This document shows, piece after piece, positions 1 through 10,541 of a DNA stretch of 64,000 nucleotides. A program made the translations under genes and the position numbers. Under the pieces are notes generated by a model. That model did no database searches. It was not told the DNA's origin and saw only the letters and a list, made by a program, of their open reading frames with translations. Each line of letters opens with the position of its first letter. Within the stretch, counting starts at the first letter, position 1. Origin of the DNA: Stichopus chloronotus (lineage: Eukaryota; Echinodermata; Holothuroidea; Aspidochirotida; Stichopodidae); the NCBI GenBank assembly GCA_021234535.1, contig SFZH01000008.1, forward strand, positions 19,321,358-19,385,357, written 5' to 3'.

Positions 1-1047
1 TACATACTATAGGGTTAGGGTATATATGTATTTCGTACAGGGCTAGGGGATCACGGATGTAAATACTTCTTCGAACATGCATGCACCTCTCAGCCCAATT
101 CCCTCTTGTAGCACAGTTGGTTAGGCATAGGACTGATAAGCAACTGTTGCTTTACCCATGTCGGTTCAAATCCCCTTTTAACCTCTCTCCTCTTGCAGGT
201 TTAATTGCTGTCATTTCTCTCCACAGATTGTCACAGGATGTGCACAACTTTGTGAGACAAGAAGGCAAGAAAAAATTTAAAGAAAAAAAAGACATGAAAA
301 AGCATACACCCCAGACCCTATTAGTCACCATTTTAGTTGTCTGATACCCTTGTTGACGTCAGTTGTGGTCACAGATTCTAAATTTGTACCGTGCCCTCTA
401 TAAGGAGCTGCTGGACAGATGAAAGTTAACATTTGAATTTTCATGACAATTAACCATTTGAGAATTACTTGCCGAGGTAAATGTTCCTCGAGTGTTCATT
501 TGTTGTCACCATTTGTTTCATTAATTGTCTCCATTTGTTTACGGTAGATACAGTAACAAGTAGTCCAGGTCTCACCAATGATCATACTCTAACGTTTCTT
601 TTTAGGTCAGTCAAGATTGAAGAAAAGCAAAGCATAGTTGTTTCTCTGTTCTATTAAATATTTCCCATAATGCAGTGTTCTACTATGAACTTTGAAGATC
701 CATAACTTACTTTACACAGAACATGCTATCAGAATTTGGTTTCACCAATAGATGTTCTAAAATTCAACAATATTTTCGTCAGTGGCAAACCTCTTTACAT
801 TATCTTTACATCATTCACCCCTGAGTCTTATACTGTAACTTGGACTTGCTGTTCACCAAGTATCAAATTTTTTGTCCATCTTTGAAATTTTCAGTGTGTA
901 GGTTTTTGTTTTGTGAAATGTCTGGAATGATATTATTTACTGCATGTGTGAATGTAAGACTCCAGGACTCGAATATGACCAATGCCCCCTGTGGTGTCAC
1001 ATCATTAATCCTGGCTAATATTCATGATGTTTCATTTTCTCTCATAG
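1..1047. other. Left flank: NSUN5 5' region or first intron
   Basis: AT-rich sequence with the tRNA-like element at 103-177 and a TGACGTCA at 354-361. I looked for an exon encoding the missing ~30 N-terminal NSUN5 residues in frame with the exon at 1048 and found none. Confidence 0.5.
103..177 (+). ncRNA. tRNA-like sequence, probably a SINE head
   Basis: TAGCACAGTTGGTTAGGC fits the RNA polymerase III A box (D arm) and CGGTTCAAATCC the B box (T arm), spaced as in a tRNA. CTGATAA between them resembles the anticodon loop of tRNA-Ile. The anticodon and acceptor stems do not pair, so this is not a functional tRNA gene; a tRNA-derived SINE remnant is more likely. Confidence 0.4.
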
Positions 1048-1348
1048 GATAAAAATCGCCTGGCAGCAGTCACCATGGAAACCCAGCGTCATTTGCCAAT
1101 CTTGGATAAGTTGATCGCAGAGAGTGGTGCCGACGAGTGCAAAGTGCTGTCAGAATGCCTGCTGAGGGTCGTGACTTTCGAACTTCTCTTCGGGAAGGGT
1201 CTCGGTGGAAGAGATGGTGTCCAGTTCCGTAGAGCGATCAGGCCTTACCAAAAGAAACTAAAAGATTCGCTGAGGAAACTCAAAGAAGAGATGGGTGCTG
1301 CAAATGGTAGCCAATTGCTGGAAAAATTTGGTTTGAAAGCAAAAGAAG
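1048..1348 (+). CDS. NSUN5: NSUN5 exon (second coding exon by comparison with homologues)
   Basis: Acceptor ctctcatag ends at 1047 and the donor gtatgc starts at 1349. It encodes the N-terminal helical region including FELLFGKGLGG, a segment conserved in NSUN5. It begins in phase 0 with GAT AAA AAT, so translation continues from an upstream exon not identified here. Confidence 0.88.
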
Positions 1349-4300
1349 GTATGCATAGCTCTCATTATGATGAAGAATATACTACATTTTATGATCACAA
1401 AACACAATTATCCTCTAATTTGACAGGATGTTCATGTTTTGTTCTCAAGTTGTCATTAAGAGATGAATCTTCAAAGAATTTCTTTATCTTTTATGTAGTT
1501 TCAAGAGAGTGGAAAGTGACTGTGGGCATTTTGTCATCTATTCAGCAGTTTACCAGATTCTAAGTGTCATAAACTCATACACATCTGCAGGCAGGTCCAT
1601 CGCTTCATGAAAGTTTTACTGGGGTTTCGTTTTCACTTTCAACAAAGGTCAGTGGGGAGGAAGGGGGAGGCAGAAGAAGAGGGAAGATAAATTGACCAGA
1701 CTGGAGTTATTTTACAGTACCATAAAAAATGGGCAGTTGAGTGCTACAGTATCATTTTTTTTCATGGAATTTGTTTTCTATTGGGGCCAAACGTAGAGTA
1801 CTTTATGTAATAGGTCACTTGACAATTGATATGTCATATTCAGGAACTGTCTTTGGTTGGGTCTGACTTCACTGACACACTATCTACAGTAGCCTTTATT
1901 TATGCCTACAAAAATCTGAATGATGTTTGACCATAAGGACATAACTTTGTGACACCCTCACCATGTACTTAAAACATGCTACAATTTGGGTCCATGTTCT
2001 ACATGATGAACATAAATATGTCATGCTAGAATAGTACCATTAATATACATCTTCCTGCAAATTGTGGATTAAAACTGAAAGTATCAAACATTGAAGGAAA
2101 TCACTCAACTGTATTATCTGTAGTAGTCATTTTTAGATGTAACTATGCATGCTATTTGTGCAGTGCCAATAGTTGGCAATTTGTTGAAATCATTAGCAAT
2201 GCCCACATGACATGACAACTCTGTCGTAGTCTGTCCTCTGAGCAGTTGCAATCTTTGAGATGGGGATCATCACATGTCAAAACGTTTTCCCTTTCAGAAC
2301 CAGCTCCTGCACATTCAAGCCCTTATACTATTTACATTGATAGGATAGGCAAGTACATACCATTTATGATGGCTTATGTGTTCTGTCTCTCAGATCCTAT
2401 GCCGAGATGGGTGAGAGTAAATTTGCTGAAGGTAACCATGGAGGAAGTTGAGGAGACTTTGATAGCAGATGGGTTTGTCTGCATCCTTAGCAGGAAAGAG
2501 GCAGATGACTTGGTGAGAGGCAAGGATCCGCTCACTGTAAGGTAAGCACGTATTACTGGTAATGGAAATTACTGGGAATGGAAAAATTTAGCAGAGATAA
2601 TCCTATCTGCTCTGTGGTCTTACATAAACACTGGCATGTATCATAAACACTGGCATATATCGGGCTCTTCATTTGTTCAGTGTTTAAAGAGGTAAGGATA
2701 TGAATTTGCTGAAATTGCTGTTTGATGTTGAGATCCAGCTGGTGGGAATGTTGAACCTGTTTTGCTTTTCAACACAATATTCACATAATAGGCCAAAAAA
2801 CATTCTTAGCAACTTAGCCACAACTGTCCCAAATAAGTGAAGTGCACAAAAAATCTTCAGAAGACGTTAAGCACTGACCAGAGAGAATTGAAAAAGCCGA
2901 AGAGTAACCCACTCTTGTCAAAGGTTTACAGTCTGTCAAATTCAATTGAATCATGAGCTTTAAGGCATTTTCTAGTGTATAGGTTCGACCATAGTGCTGA
3001 ATGAAGTTTGTCCTGTGTAATGTCAGAATGTCTTCATAAACTCCTCCATGTCCTTGGAAATCATTGCAATGCATACACCTGCAAGGTTAGTTTTCTTTTA
3101 CCTGTTTGCATATTTGTCTCCCTCAATCTTGTCTTGCACGAGAGATCCCTCACAAGCACTCTTTGCAACATCTTGCTTATATACCTAGTACCACTGGTAT
3201 AACTTTGCACCCTACCGTGCTCTTGTAGATTCCACTTCCATGTTGCCAACCAATCCATGTTGTTTACCACGGTACCTATTTTTAGTCACCTGTTGCAGTG
3301 CGATGGTTTGAGGTTGTTTCCTCATTGCGTTTGCCAATTCAAACTTCCGACTGGTTTTCTATAATGTCTGCCATGATTCTGTAAATCACTACTCACCACC
3401 CAACTTGTGGATTCCAACACGCTTTACATACATACGCTCCACTGGCCTCAAAATGTCTTCTGTGTCATGTATGGCATACCTTCACGTTCCGATTAATTGT
3501 TCGACTCTGCATGTTGATCATCTTTCAGTAATCTGATGGACGAGTACGTCGGCTCCTTACAACCGTTTCAGTTTATGGCTGACCTCCACCTCCCAGATGT
3601 TATGGCATTTACTCCGGGTACTCTCCTCATAAATCATCATCTAGCAGCAGATAGAAGAATCATTTTGATGGATAAGGTCAGTATTGGTCCCCACACTCTA
3701 CCCATTGATCACTGTTAGATATTTTTGAGTCTCACAATATTTCTGATCCCCACACCCCCTCCCCCTCTGCATCCAAAGCAAGTAGTCCTATCGTGAAGTT
3801 GGTGCCATCAGAGTGTTGCTTTCTCAATGTGTTTTAATGTGTTCGAAAACTTACTGTATTGTTGCCATATTGACCCAGAAGTTGGCACATCGTAACCCAA
3901 TAAGTGTTCTGTATTTTAATACTTAATTCCTCCTCTGTGATCCTGTATAACCTTGTGAGTAGCAAATCACATTGTTAAACTTGATATTATGGTCTATTTT
4001 GGGTCAGAGTGGGGGGGGGGGGAGTGGCATTGGGATGTGGGGGTTCAGCTTTTGTGTTTGTGCACATACAATACATCACTTGCAAAGATGTGGGATGGTG
4101 TGTCAGCGTTACAGGGTTTATTTATGTTTTGATCAATTATATCATTAGAATGGTTACCTTCGTTCATTAGTATTTGTGCTGAAATGTAACAGAAGTCACA
4201 TGTAGCAGAGTTATGGTTTTTAATTTTGTTTTTGATTCATAAATTACACTGTATTTTGGGATCTTTGCCCTTGTTTATTATTCTTTTCGATATAGTATAG

Positions 4301-7300
4301 TTTGATACAAAGACACTGCTTTGTTTTTAAGTTGGTGGGTGTAACAGAGTCAATGGGATGCTTGTTACGTAACAATGGGAGAATTATCTAACAGTGAGAG
4401 AAATGTGCGTCAACTATTCAAATGTGCGTTGCGGCGTCGGTGGTGTGTGTATTTTAATTCAAATGTGTGGAAGATGTATAAAAAGGGATGAATTTCAAAT
4501 ATAGTTTAGTTTGATTCATAGAATTGGTGCGTGTAGGTCGAACGACTTATACATCCGTGTTTCAACTCCGGCAGAGATTTATCTTGATTGGAAATAATAA
4601 AAAAGAACATTGATTGATAGCGACATCGCCTGTAATTCTGTTTCCTTTTTTTTTCCTGAGTTTTGTGATTCTCCATCACCTGTAATTCTGTTTCCTCTTT
4701 CCAAGTTTTGTGATTCGCCGTCGTAAAACGAACGTCGGGACAGAGAAAAATTCTGTGTTAGTCCCGGTCGGTTCGTTACAGATGGGTATTGCAATATTGA
4801 TTGGTGATTGACTTGGAACATGCCAAAATTCATCAATTCAGCAATAACTGTAATGTGCTGTCTTTGTTCTGCTATTAAGGATATGCATCAAAAATGTGCA
4901 CGATCCACGCAGTAAGCAGCCTGAGGATGTGATTGTCATGTTCCAGGCAAACCAAAACATTTGACTCATGCTCACTGCTGAATGGAGTCACAGTGGTGGT
5001 CATTTGATAGGTGTGCCTCAAAGAACTGGATCAAGATCCTTTTTTCTTTTGTCTGTATGGTTCTTTTTTCCCTGATCTGACATGAGCAGGTCGTGGAAGA
5101 CTAGTTAATGGGAATTCCCTCTAGTAAATGATACTCATTCTGTAAATTTTGTTTTTCTTTACATTTATTGTCAATTTGTTTGAATGTTTCAGCCTCCTTT
5201 AGAAAAGATTATTTTCATCCAGGTTGCACACTTGCAGAGGGTCTTTCAATTTGCAGTGAATTACAAGGGAGGTTTTAATGGTTACTGCAACAATATGATA
5301 CATAATAAAGACAAATATGACATAAATTGAAATATTCACTAACAATTGACTCTGACCTGAGAATTTTCCAGATGAAGCATAACCATGTCCTTCCTGCTAT
5401 CTCAAATTCCTCTTTAAAATGCAATGGTCCCAGATTGTGGAACGCACTTGATGGACAACTTGTTTCCTTAAATTCTTTTTTCCACTTTGAGGAAATTGAA
5501 ATGGTGCTTAATGAACCAAATATTTTGTGAAGAGTATTTTTGTGAAACCAGTGGGGGAGTTAGCAGAGAGCTAGAACTGGTTGGTGGCAGGGAACAGATT
5601 GTAGTGTGTGTCTTGTTTGCAATAAGTGTATTAAACTATGATGTTATTAGTATGATGTTCAATGTTGTGTCTAAGTTTTGGTGGCCCAGCCATTGATGAG
5701 CTTTTCTTCTGCCAGGTTTCATCCACTGTGTCTGTTCCATTATTTTTCATTGTTCAGTGCTCTTCTTGTACTTACACCATTATATCAAATGTTAAATTGT
5801 TGATTTCAGGTTGTGCTACCATTGGTGGTAAAGTAAAAATAAATACTTTCAAATTTCAAAAGCTGCCCATATTAGGGCACAAAAGACTTAGAACATGAAC
5901 AACTGCAAAAGCAGGAACTAACAGAGACCAAGTTTTGCACAGATTTAGTTTCATTGCCTTGGTCCCACTTTGGCCTTTGAATTAATGAATATACTGTGTG
6001 TCTGCTGTAGTGTAGTAAATACAAGAGTGTGAACCAATTGCATTGGCTGCTTAATCTTTTCAGGCCTCCTGTATCCCAGCAAGAATTCTGGCACCACCTT
6101 TAAACAGTCATGTTATTGATTCGTGTGCTGCCCCTGGCAACAAAACGAACCATCTTTCATGTCTGATGCAGAATACAGGGTATGTTTGTCCACTACCTTT
6201 GTATGTTAAGTTGTATCACTGTTTAATCTTTCAGGTGTTTTATGCCACCTTACCCATTGATTTGCTGAAGTTTATTATATTGCATCTTTCTGTTCCAGAT
6301 CCACACAAGTTACAAGTTTTTCTTTTTTTTTTATTAAAGATGCTGTTGATTTCAAACTCACTACATAACTATGATGAAGTTCTGCTATTAATGTAAATCA
6401 ATAACCAAAGCTACCACTAGTTAGACATTTAAGGTACATTGTATATGGGTGCACTGCTACATTGGAAAGGATGGTCCAGCCACAAACATAGCTTTGATAT
6501 GTTGAAGGGTAAGTAAATGTGACCATTACAGTGAAACTTTCATTCAATTCCAGTATGTATTTCCCAAGATATGAGTAGTTGAAGTTGCCGCATTTGTTAC
6601 CGAAAGTTAACTTGAAGAAAACAGCAGTGATGTCTTTGACCCACATTGATTTAGCATTTTATGTTTTTCTTTAAACTTTACACCTACTTTAATAATTCAA
6701 TATCTAGTGCCATCATAATGTGAATGTATGAGAGGTAGGAGGGTTTTGCGACCTTCACATAACCAGTACCTAAGCTGACCACCTATTGATTTCAAGGTCA
6801 AAAGAATAAATTCAATAGTAAAATAAACAAAAGATTCTTCGTTAATGTGAGGAGATGGTGTCACTCCTGCTTGCTTCAAGTTCACAGTTGGTAGCAAATG
6901 GGGTAACTTCAACTGATAGTATCTTAAGAACCACACATGGGAACTGAATGGATGTTTCACTGGAGTGATTAGATTAAGTTACTCTTAAACATATTAGAGC
7001 TAGATTTGTGGCTGGACCATCCTTTTAAGAAACAATTTGCAATTGATTTAGCATATATTAAACCAAATCCTGTTCAAAATGGTTTTTTGTTTTTTTTTAT
7101 TGCTGAAAAAGTGTTTTCCAAATTTCCATTCTGAGTAGAAGGGATTGTCGTTACACATGTCATTTTCTTTTTGTGCTTCACTTCATTTCAAAAGCCACAA
7201 TTGTAGTGCAAATGGCACATGCTTCCCACATATTGCTGTAGGTGCACCTGAACTGGAATCCATCCCATGATCCCACAATCATATATAATCGCTAATGGCA

Positions 7301-9431
7301 AAATCATTCTCTGACATTCTCTGGTTTTTCTCTTGCAAATCAGGTACATAGTTGAAAACGCTGTAATTTCTTATACCTGTTCGTATCTTTAATATTGGAA
7401 GAGAAAACTCACAAAGTTCTGTGCAAATGCAAAATGGCAGATCTTCATGAAATGTTTTTCATTTTCTATTGCAGGAAAGTCTTCGCCTTCGACATGGATG
7501 AAAAGAGAGCCTCAGTTTTGCAAAATATGACAGCAAAATCTGGTTGCACCAACTCGGAGGTCCAGTGTGCCGACTTTTTGAACGTTGACCCCCAGGACCC
7601 AAAATACTCCAGGGTCACTCACATCTTGGTGGATCCATCTTGCTCTGGGTCGGGAATAGTGTCCCGGAAGGATCATTTGACAGGGCAAGACGTCAGCCGC
7701 ACCAGACTGAAGCTGCTACGGGGTCTGCAGCTGAGAATTGTGAACCACGCGATGACGTTTCCCTCTGTAGAGAGAGTCGTTTATTCGACGTGTTCTATCC
7801 ATAGGGAGGAGAATGAAGATGTTATCTGGAGGATCCTTCAGGCCAACCCAGAGTTTGAACTAGAGAAGGTTTTGCCCTGCTGGCATCATCGGCCAACCAA
7901 GACAAGCTCAGAAGAAAATCAAGAACAGTGGGATGAAGACGGCTGTTATGAAACAGATGTCAACTACAATCACATGAGGGAAAAACTGGAAGAGGATATC
8001 ATGGAAAAATGCATAAGAGCCTCATTTGAGGTGGACAAAACGAATGGATTCTTTGTAGCACATTTCAAGAGGTGGGCAAACTCCAAGGAGGAGGAGCATA
8101 CAGAGGTTGCAGTTCCATCTCCAGTGAGTCAAGGACGAATTAACGGCCCTTCAAAGTTCTATGAAGGGTGTGACCTAGATGGTGAGATGGAGTCAGAGAC
8201 CACATCAACCATGACGGAAACAAGAAAAAGAAGAGGAAGGGGATCCATAGAAGAAGATGAATCTATGAGAATGTCAGAAGAAAACTGCAAGGAAAAGAAG
8301 AAAGAAAAGAACAAGAAGAAAAAGAAGATGGCAACAGAGGCAGTACCCCAGGAGGAACAGACATTGTCGAAGGAGCATCATTTCACACGGAACAATGATG
8401 CATTGAATGAAATTGGTGGAGAAGATGGAAGAGAAAGGAGGAAGGAGAAGCAAAGAGAGGTTGGAATTTCATCTACAGTAAGTCAAGGTCGAGAATGCAA
8501 CCCAGTGAAGGTTGAGGTGGAGTTTGAAATCACAGCAACCACTACAGAATCAAAAAAGAGAAGAGCAAGTGGATCCATGGGAGAAGATGAATCTACTGGA
8601 ATGTCAGAAGAGAATCGTAAGAAAAAGAAGAAGAAAAAGAAGAGAGCAACAGAGGCAGCACCCCAGCAGGAGAAGACATCCTTAGAAGAGCATAGAATCA
8701 CACCAAGCATTGATGAAGGGAATGCTGGAAGTGGAAGAGCAAGGGGAGGGAAAAGGAAGAAGAAGCAAAAAGTGATTGCAATTCCATCTCCAGTAAGTCA
8801 AGATCAAGGCAACAACTCAACTGAGGTCAAAGAAGGGTATAATCTAAAGGGTGAGACAGTATTTGAGATCACAGAATCCAGAGAAAGAAGAGCAAGTGGA
8901 TCCATTGAAGAAGATGAGTCTCTGAGGAATTCAGAAGAAGAAAGTAAGAAAAAAGAAAAAAAAAAGAAGAAAAAGAAAAAGAAGACAGCAACAGAGGCAG
9001 CAGCCCTGCAGGAGAAGACTTCAGAAGAGCATCAAATCTCACAGAGCATTGATGCGGGAAATGCGGAAAGTGGTAGAGAAGATGGAGGAAAGAGAAAGAA
9101 GAAAAAGAAGCGTAAACAGAAAGATTACGAAAATGATGAATTGTCAGATATAAATCTAGATGGCCGTGGTGTCGGTGAGAGAGGCAAGGTAGAGGCCCAA
9201 GAAAGGTTGAGGGACAACAACCTAGAACAAAATGAAGAGGAGGTATTCAAGAGAGAATCTGTAGTTGGTTCTGCTGCTAGTGTAGAAAAGTTCAAGAAAA
9301 ACCGAGAGATGAAAACTGTGGAACGTGAAGATGAAGCTCCAGTTGTGAAAAAGAAGAAGAGGAAACAGAAAAGAAGCAAAGAGGAGAAAGAAGATACTGA
9401 AAGTCAAAAGTGTAGAAGTAAATGGAAATGA
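1048..9431 (+). CDS. NSUN5: NSUN5: 28S rRNA (cytosine-C5)-methyltransferase, 5' partial, five exons
   Basis: Exons 1048-1348, 2394-2541, 3529-3676, 6064-6179 and 7475-9431 join in one frame (889 codons) with matching phases (1, 2, 0, 2). Seen: an N-terminal helical domain with ELLFGKG; the SAM-binding motif DSCAAPGNKT; GKVFAFDMD; the motif IV cysteine in DPSCSGSG; and the motif VI catalytic cysteine in VYSTCS. These are the NSUN5/yeast Rcm1 versions of the NOL1/NOP2/Sun motifs. Known for the family: NSUN5 methylates one conserved cytosine of large-subunit rRNA in the nucleolus, using S-adenosylmethionine. Reading is open upstream of the first ATG (1075), and the aligned residues before it (DKNRLAAVT) belong to the domain. 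ATG 1075 is therefore internal and the first exon (about 30 residues) lies outside or was not found. Odd: the core needs about 445 residues, but a further ~445-residue lysine-rich repeat tail follows. I am sure of the family; the tail boundaries are approximate. Confidence 0.93.
2394..2541 (+). CDS. NSUN5: NSUN5 exon with the PRWVRVN segment
   Basis: Acceptor ttctgtctctcag at 2381-2393; donor AAG|gtaagc at 2542. The split Asp codon (G|AT) opens DPMPRWVRVNLLK, matching the conserved PRFVRVNTLK block that starts the catalytic region of NSUN5. It ends in phase 2. Confidence 0.9.
3529..3676 (+). CDS. NSUN5: NSUN5 exon before the SAM motif
   Basis: Acceptor tctttcag ends at 3528; donor AAG|gtcagt at 3677. 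It encodes SNLMDEYVGSLQPFQ through LADRRIILMDK-like sequence, corresponding to the LILQDRAS block of human NSUN5. It ends in phase 0. Confidence 0.88.
4340..4780 (+). mobile_element. Probable solo LTR in NSUN5 intron 3
   Basis: A 441 bp unit starts TGTAACAGAGTC and ends GGTTCGTTACA, giving the TG..CA ends and TGTAAC/GTTACA inverted termini of an LTR. It contains a TATA-like GTATAAAAAGGG (about 4475) and an AATAATAAA-like polyadenylation signal about 110 bases later. The flanking hexamers ggtggg and gatggg differ at one base and may be the target duplication. No internal retroelement region is adjacent. A ~50 bp sequence is repeated twice near its 3' end (4625-4720). Confidence 0.5.
4625..4720. 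repeat. Two-copy ~48 bp tandem repeat
   Basis: The sequence around CCTGTAATTCTGTTTCC and AGTTTTGTGATTC occurs twice in direct succession (starting near 4629 and 4678), differing in the length of a T run. Confidence 0.65.
5327..5530 (+). mobile_element. LINE 3' fragment (reverse-transcriptase C-terminus)
   Basis: An open frame reads HNHVLPAISNSSLKCNGPRL, then WNALDGQLVSLNSFFHFEE. The GPRLWNAL...SFFHFEE arrangement matches the RT C-terminal GPKLWNSLP...SFKxxL block. It lies alone in NSUN5 intron 3, so it is a fragment rather than an exon. The boundaries are those of the frame only. Confidence 0.5.
6064..6179 (+). CDS. NSUN5: NSUN5 exon carrying SAM-binding motif I
   Basis: Acceptor cttttcag ends at 6063; donor ACAGG|gtatgt at 6180. 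It encodes ASCIPARIL, then VIDSCAAPGNKTNHL, the signature SAM-binding loop. It ends in phase 2. Confidence 0.93.
6465..7027. mobile_element. Foldback (long inverted repeat) DNA element, family C
   Basis: The left end AAAGGATGGTCCAGCCACAA is mirrored by TTTGTGGCTGGACCATCCTT at the right end, followed by TTAAG. Pairing continues inward for roughly 150 bases per arm (for example AGTGAAACTTTCATTCAATT against AACTGAATGGATGTTTCACT, and AGTTGAAGTTGCC against GGTAACTTCAACT). It lies in NSUN5 intron 4 between the motif I exon and the last exon. Confidence 0.82.
7475..9431 (+). CDS. NSUN5: NSUN5 last exon: catalytic motifs plus lysine-rich repeat tail
   Basis: Acceptor ttctattgcag ends at 7474; stop TGA at 9429-9431. 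The first ~600 bases encode GKVFAFDMDEKRAS, ILVDPSCSGSG and RVVYSTCSIHREENEDV, then GFFVAHFKRW, the usual end of the fold. The remaining ~1.34 kb is one open frame of Lys/Glu-rich repeats in the same exon, with no intron separating them, so the tail is continuous with the enzyme. Confidence 0.92.
8104..9122 (+). repeat. Three tandem ~315-350 bp coding repeats in the NSUN5 tail
   Basis: Each unit opens with a (I/V)xxPSPVSQ-like block (about 8107, 8461 and 8773) and continues with a short acidic stretch. Then come KRRxSGS(I/M), EEDES..SEE, a run of 8-13 Lys/Glu, ATEA(A/V)PQ, an EEH motif, SIDxGNxxSGR and a GGKRKKK block. The units differ by substitutions and small indels in the lysine runs. The basic runs resemble nucleolar localisation signals (inference). 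Confidence 0.85.
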
Positions 9432-10541
9432 TCCTACTTAAGAGGAAAGTAGAAGAGTGTTAGTGTAATGGCCTAATGGCTGCTAAAGGTCCAAGGTGAA
9501 ATCAGATATGGAACAGGACATGAGAGGAAGAATTTTGTGACAGAGAAGAGAGGTAAGGAGGACTGGAGGATGAGGACTCTATGCAGGCTGTCCAGGATGA
9601 AGATGGTTATGGAGAGAGGAGGACAAGGATGAAAAAGAAGCGACAGGGAAATAATTTAGCCAGCATCTCATTGCAATTGGCAACACATATGGGTCAAATG
9701 GCTACACAAATGAAAAAATGGGTAGCAGTTTTTCGTATGTGCAACCCTTGCTTTAGCTTTCCAAAGACCTCAAAAATCCCCTGAAGTGCTATGAGAAATT
9801 TGAGCAGTAGATGGTATCCTGAATTAAGTAATACATATTTGCTTCAGTTTACATACTTACTTCAGTTTAATAGTGTGACAGAAGGTGACGTTGTATCAGT
9901 AGCTAGCTTTCGCACAGCCTGAAAGGAAGAATCCGACAACTTTCAAGAAAGCAACAGTGATATGTTGAGGTACTACTAGATACAAAGATATGATATCCTC
10001 TAGTTCTTGAACTAGACTCCTGTGGTACCTACACTTCATTGTCACTCTGTCACTAGAGTCCTTGCTTCTGCCTACATAAAAACACTGGCTGGGAGGAAAA
10101 GTTATCAGAAACTGATTGTTGCTCAACTTCTTGTCATTTCTCTTGTTGTAAAAGGAAGCAAATCCATTCATTATGATTATATTGTAGGAAAATGTACATT
10201 AAGACAGCTCACAGGGGTGTTCTTAGGCTAGACTTACTTTGTCTTTCAGTAACGGCAGCCATATTGTCAGAATGAAGAATGATGGTCTACATGCATACTG
10301 AGGAAAGGAATTGTTTTTGGTCATTTGTGAAATTGGTTGGTTGGGCCAAAGTTGGTAGTCCTTCGGGTCGGTTGCGAAGTGCGGCTGCAAGAGCCTAAGT
10401 CCAAAGAAAGGCTACTCCTATTGGCTTAGTGCGAGACACCTGCGCAGTCCGCTACCTGCAGAGAGCTCAACCCCTGCGCCACCCGACACCTGCGCAGTGC
10501 CTGATACCTGCGCTGCCCAAGACTGTATTACATCTGTATTA
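9432..10541. other. NSUN5 3' flank
   Basis: The first ~230 bases remain purine-rich, and a stretch around 9590-9655 still reads like the repeat tail (DEDGYGERRTRMKKKRQG). 10340-10510 is unusually GC-rich with repeated ACCTGCGCAGT-like words. No exon recognised. Confidence 0.4.

Noticed and set aside
385..425. LYKELLDR-like peptide as a possible first NSUN5 exon
   Set aside because: It reaches a stop at once and has no donor in the right phase; the likeness is chance.
8483..9407. Antisense ORFs rich in Phe/Ser opposite the NSUN5 tail
   Set aside because: They are the reverse of Lys/Glu-rich codons, which rarely create stops; no independent support.
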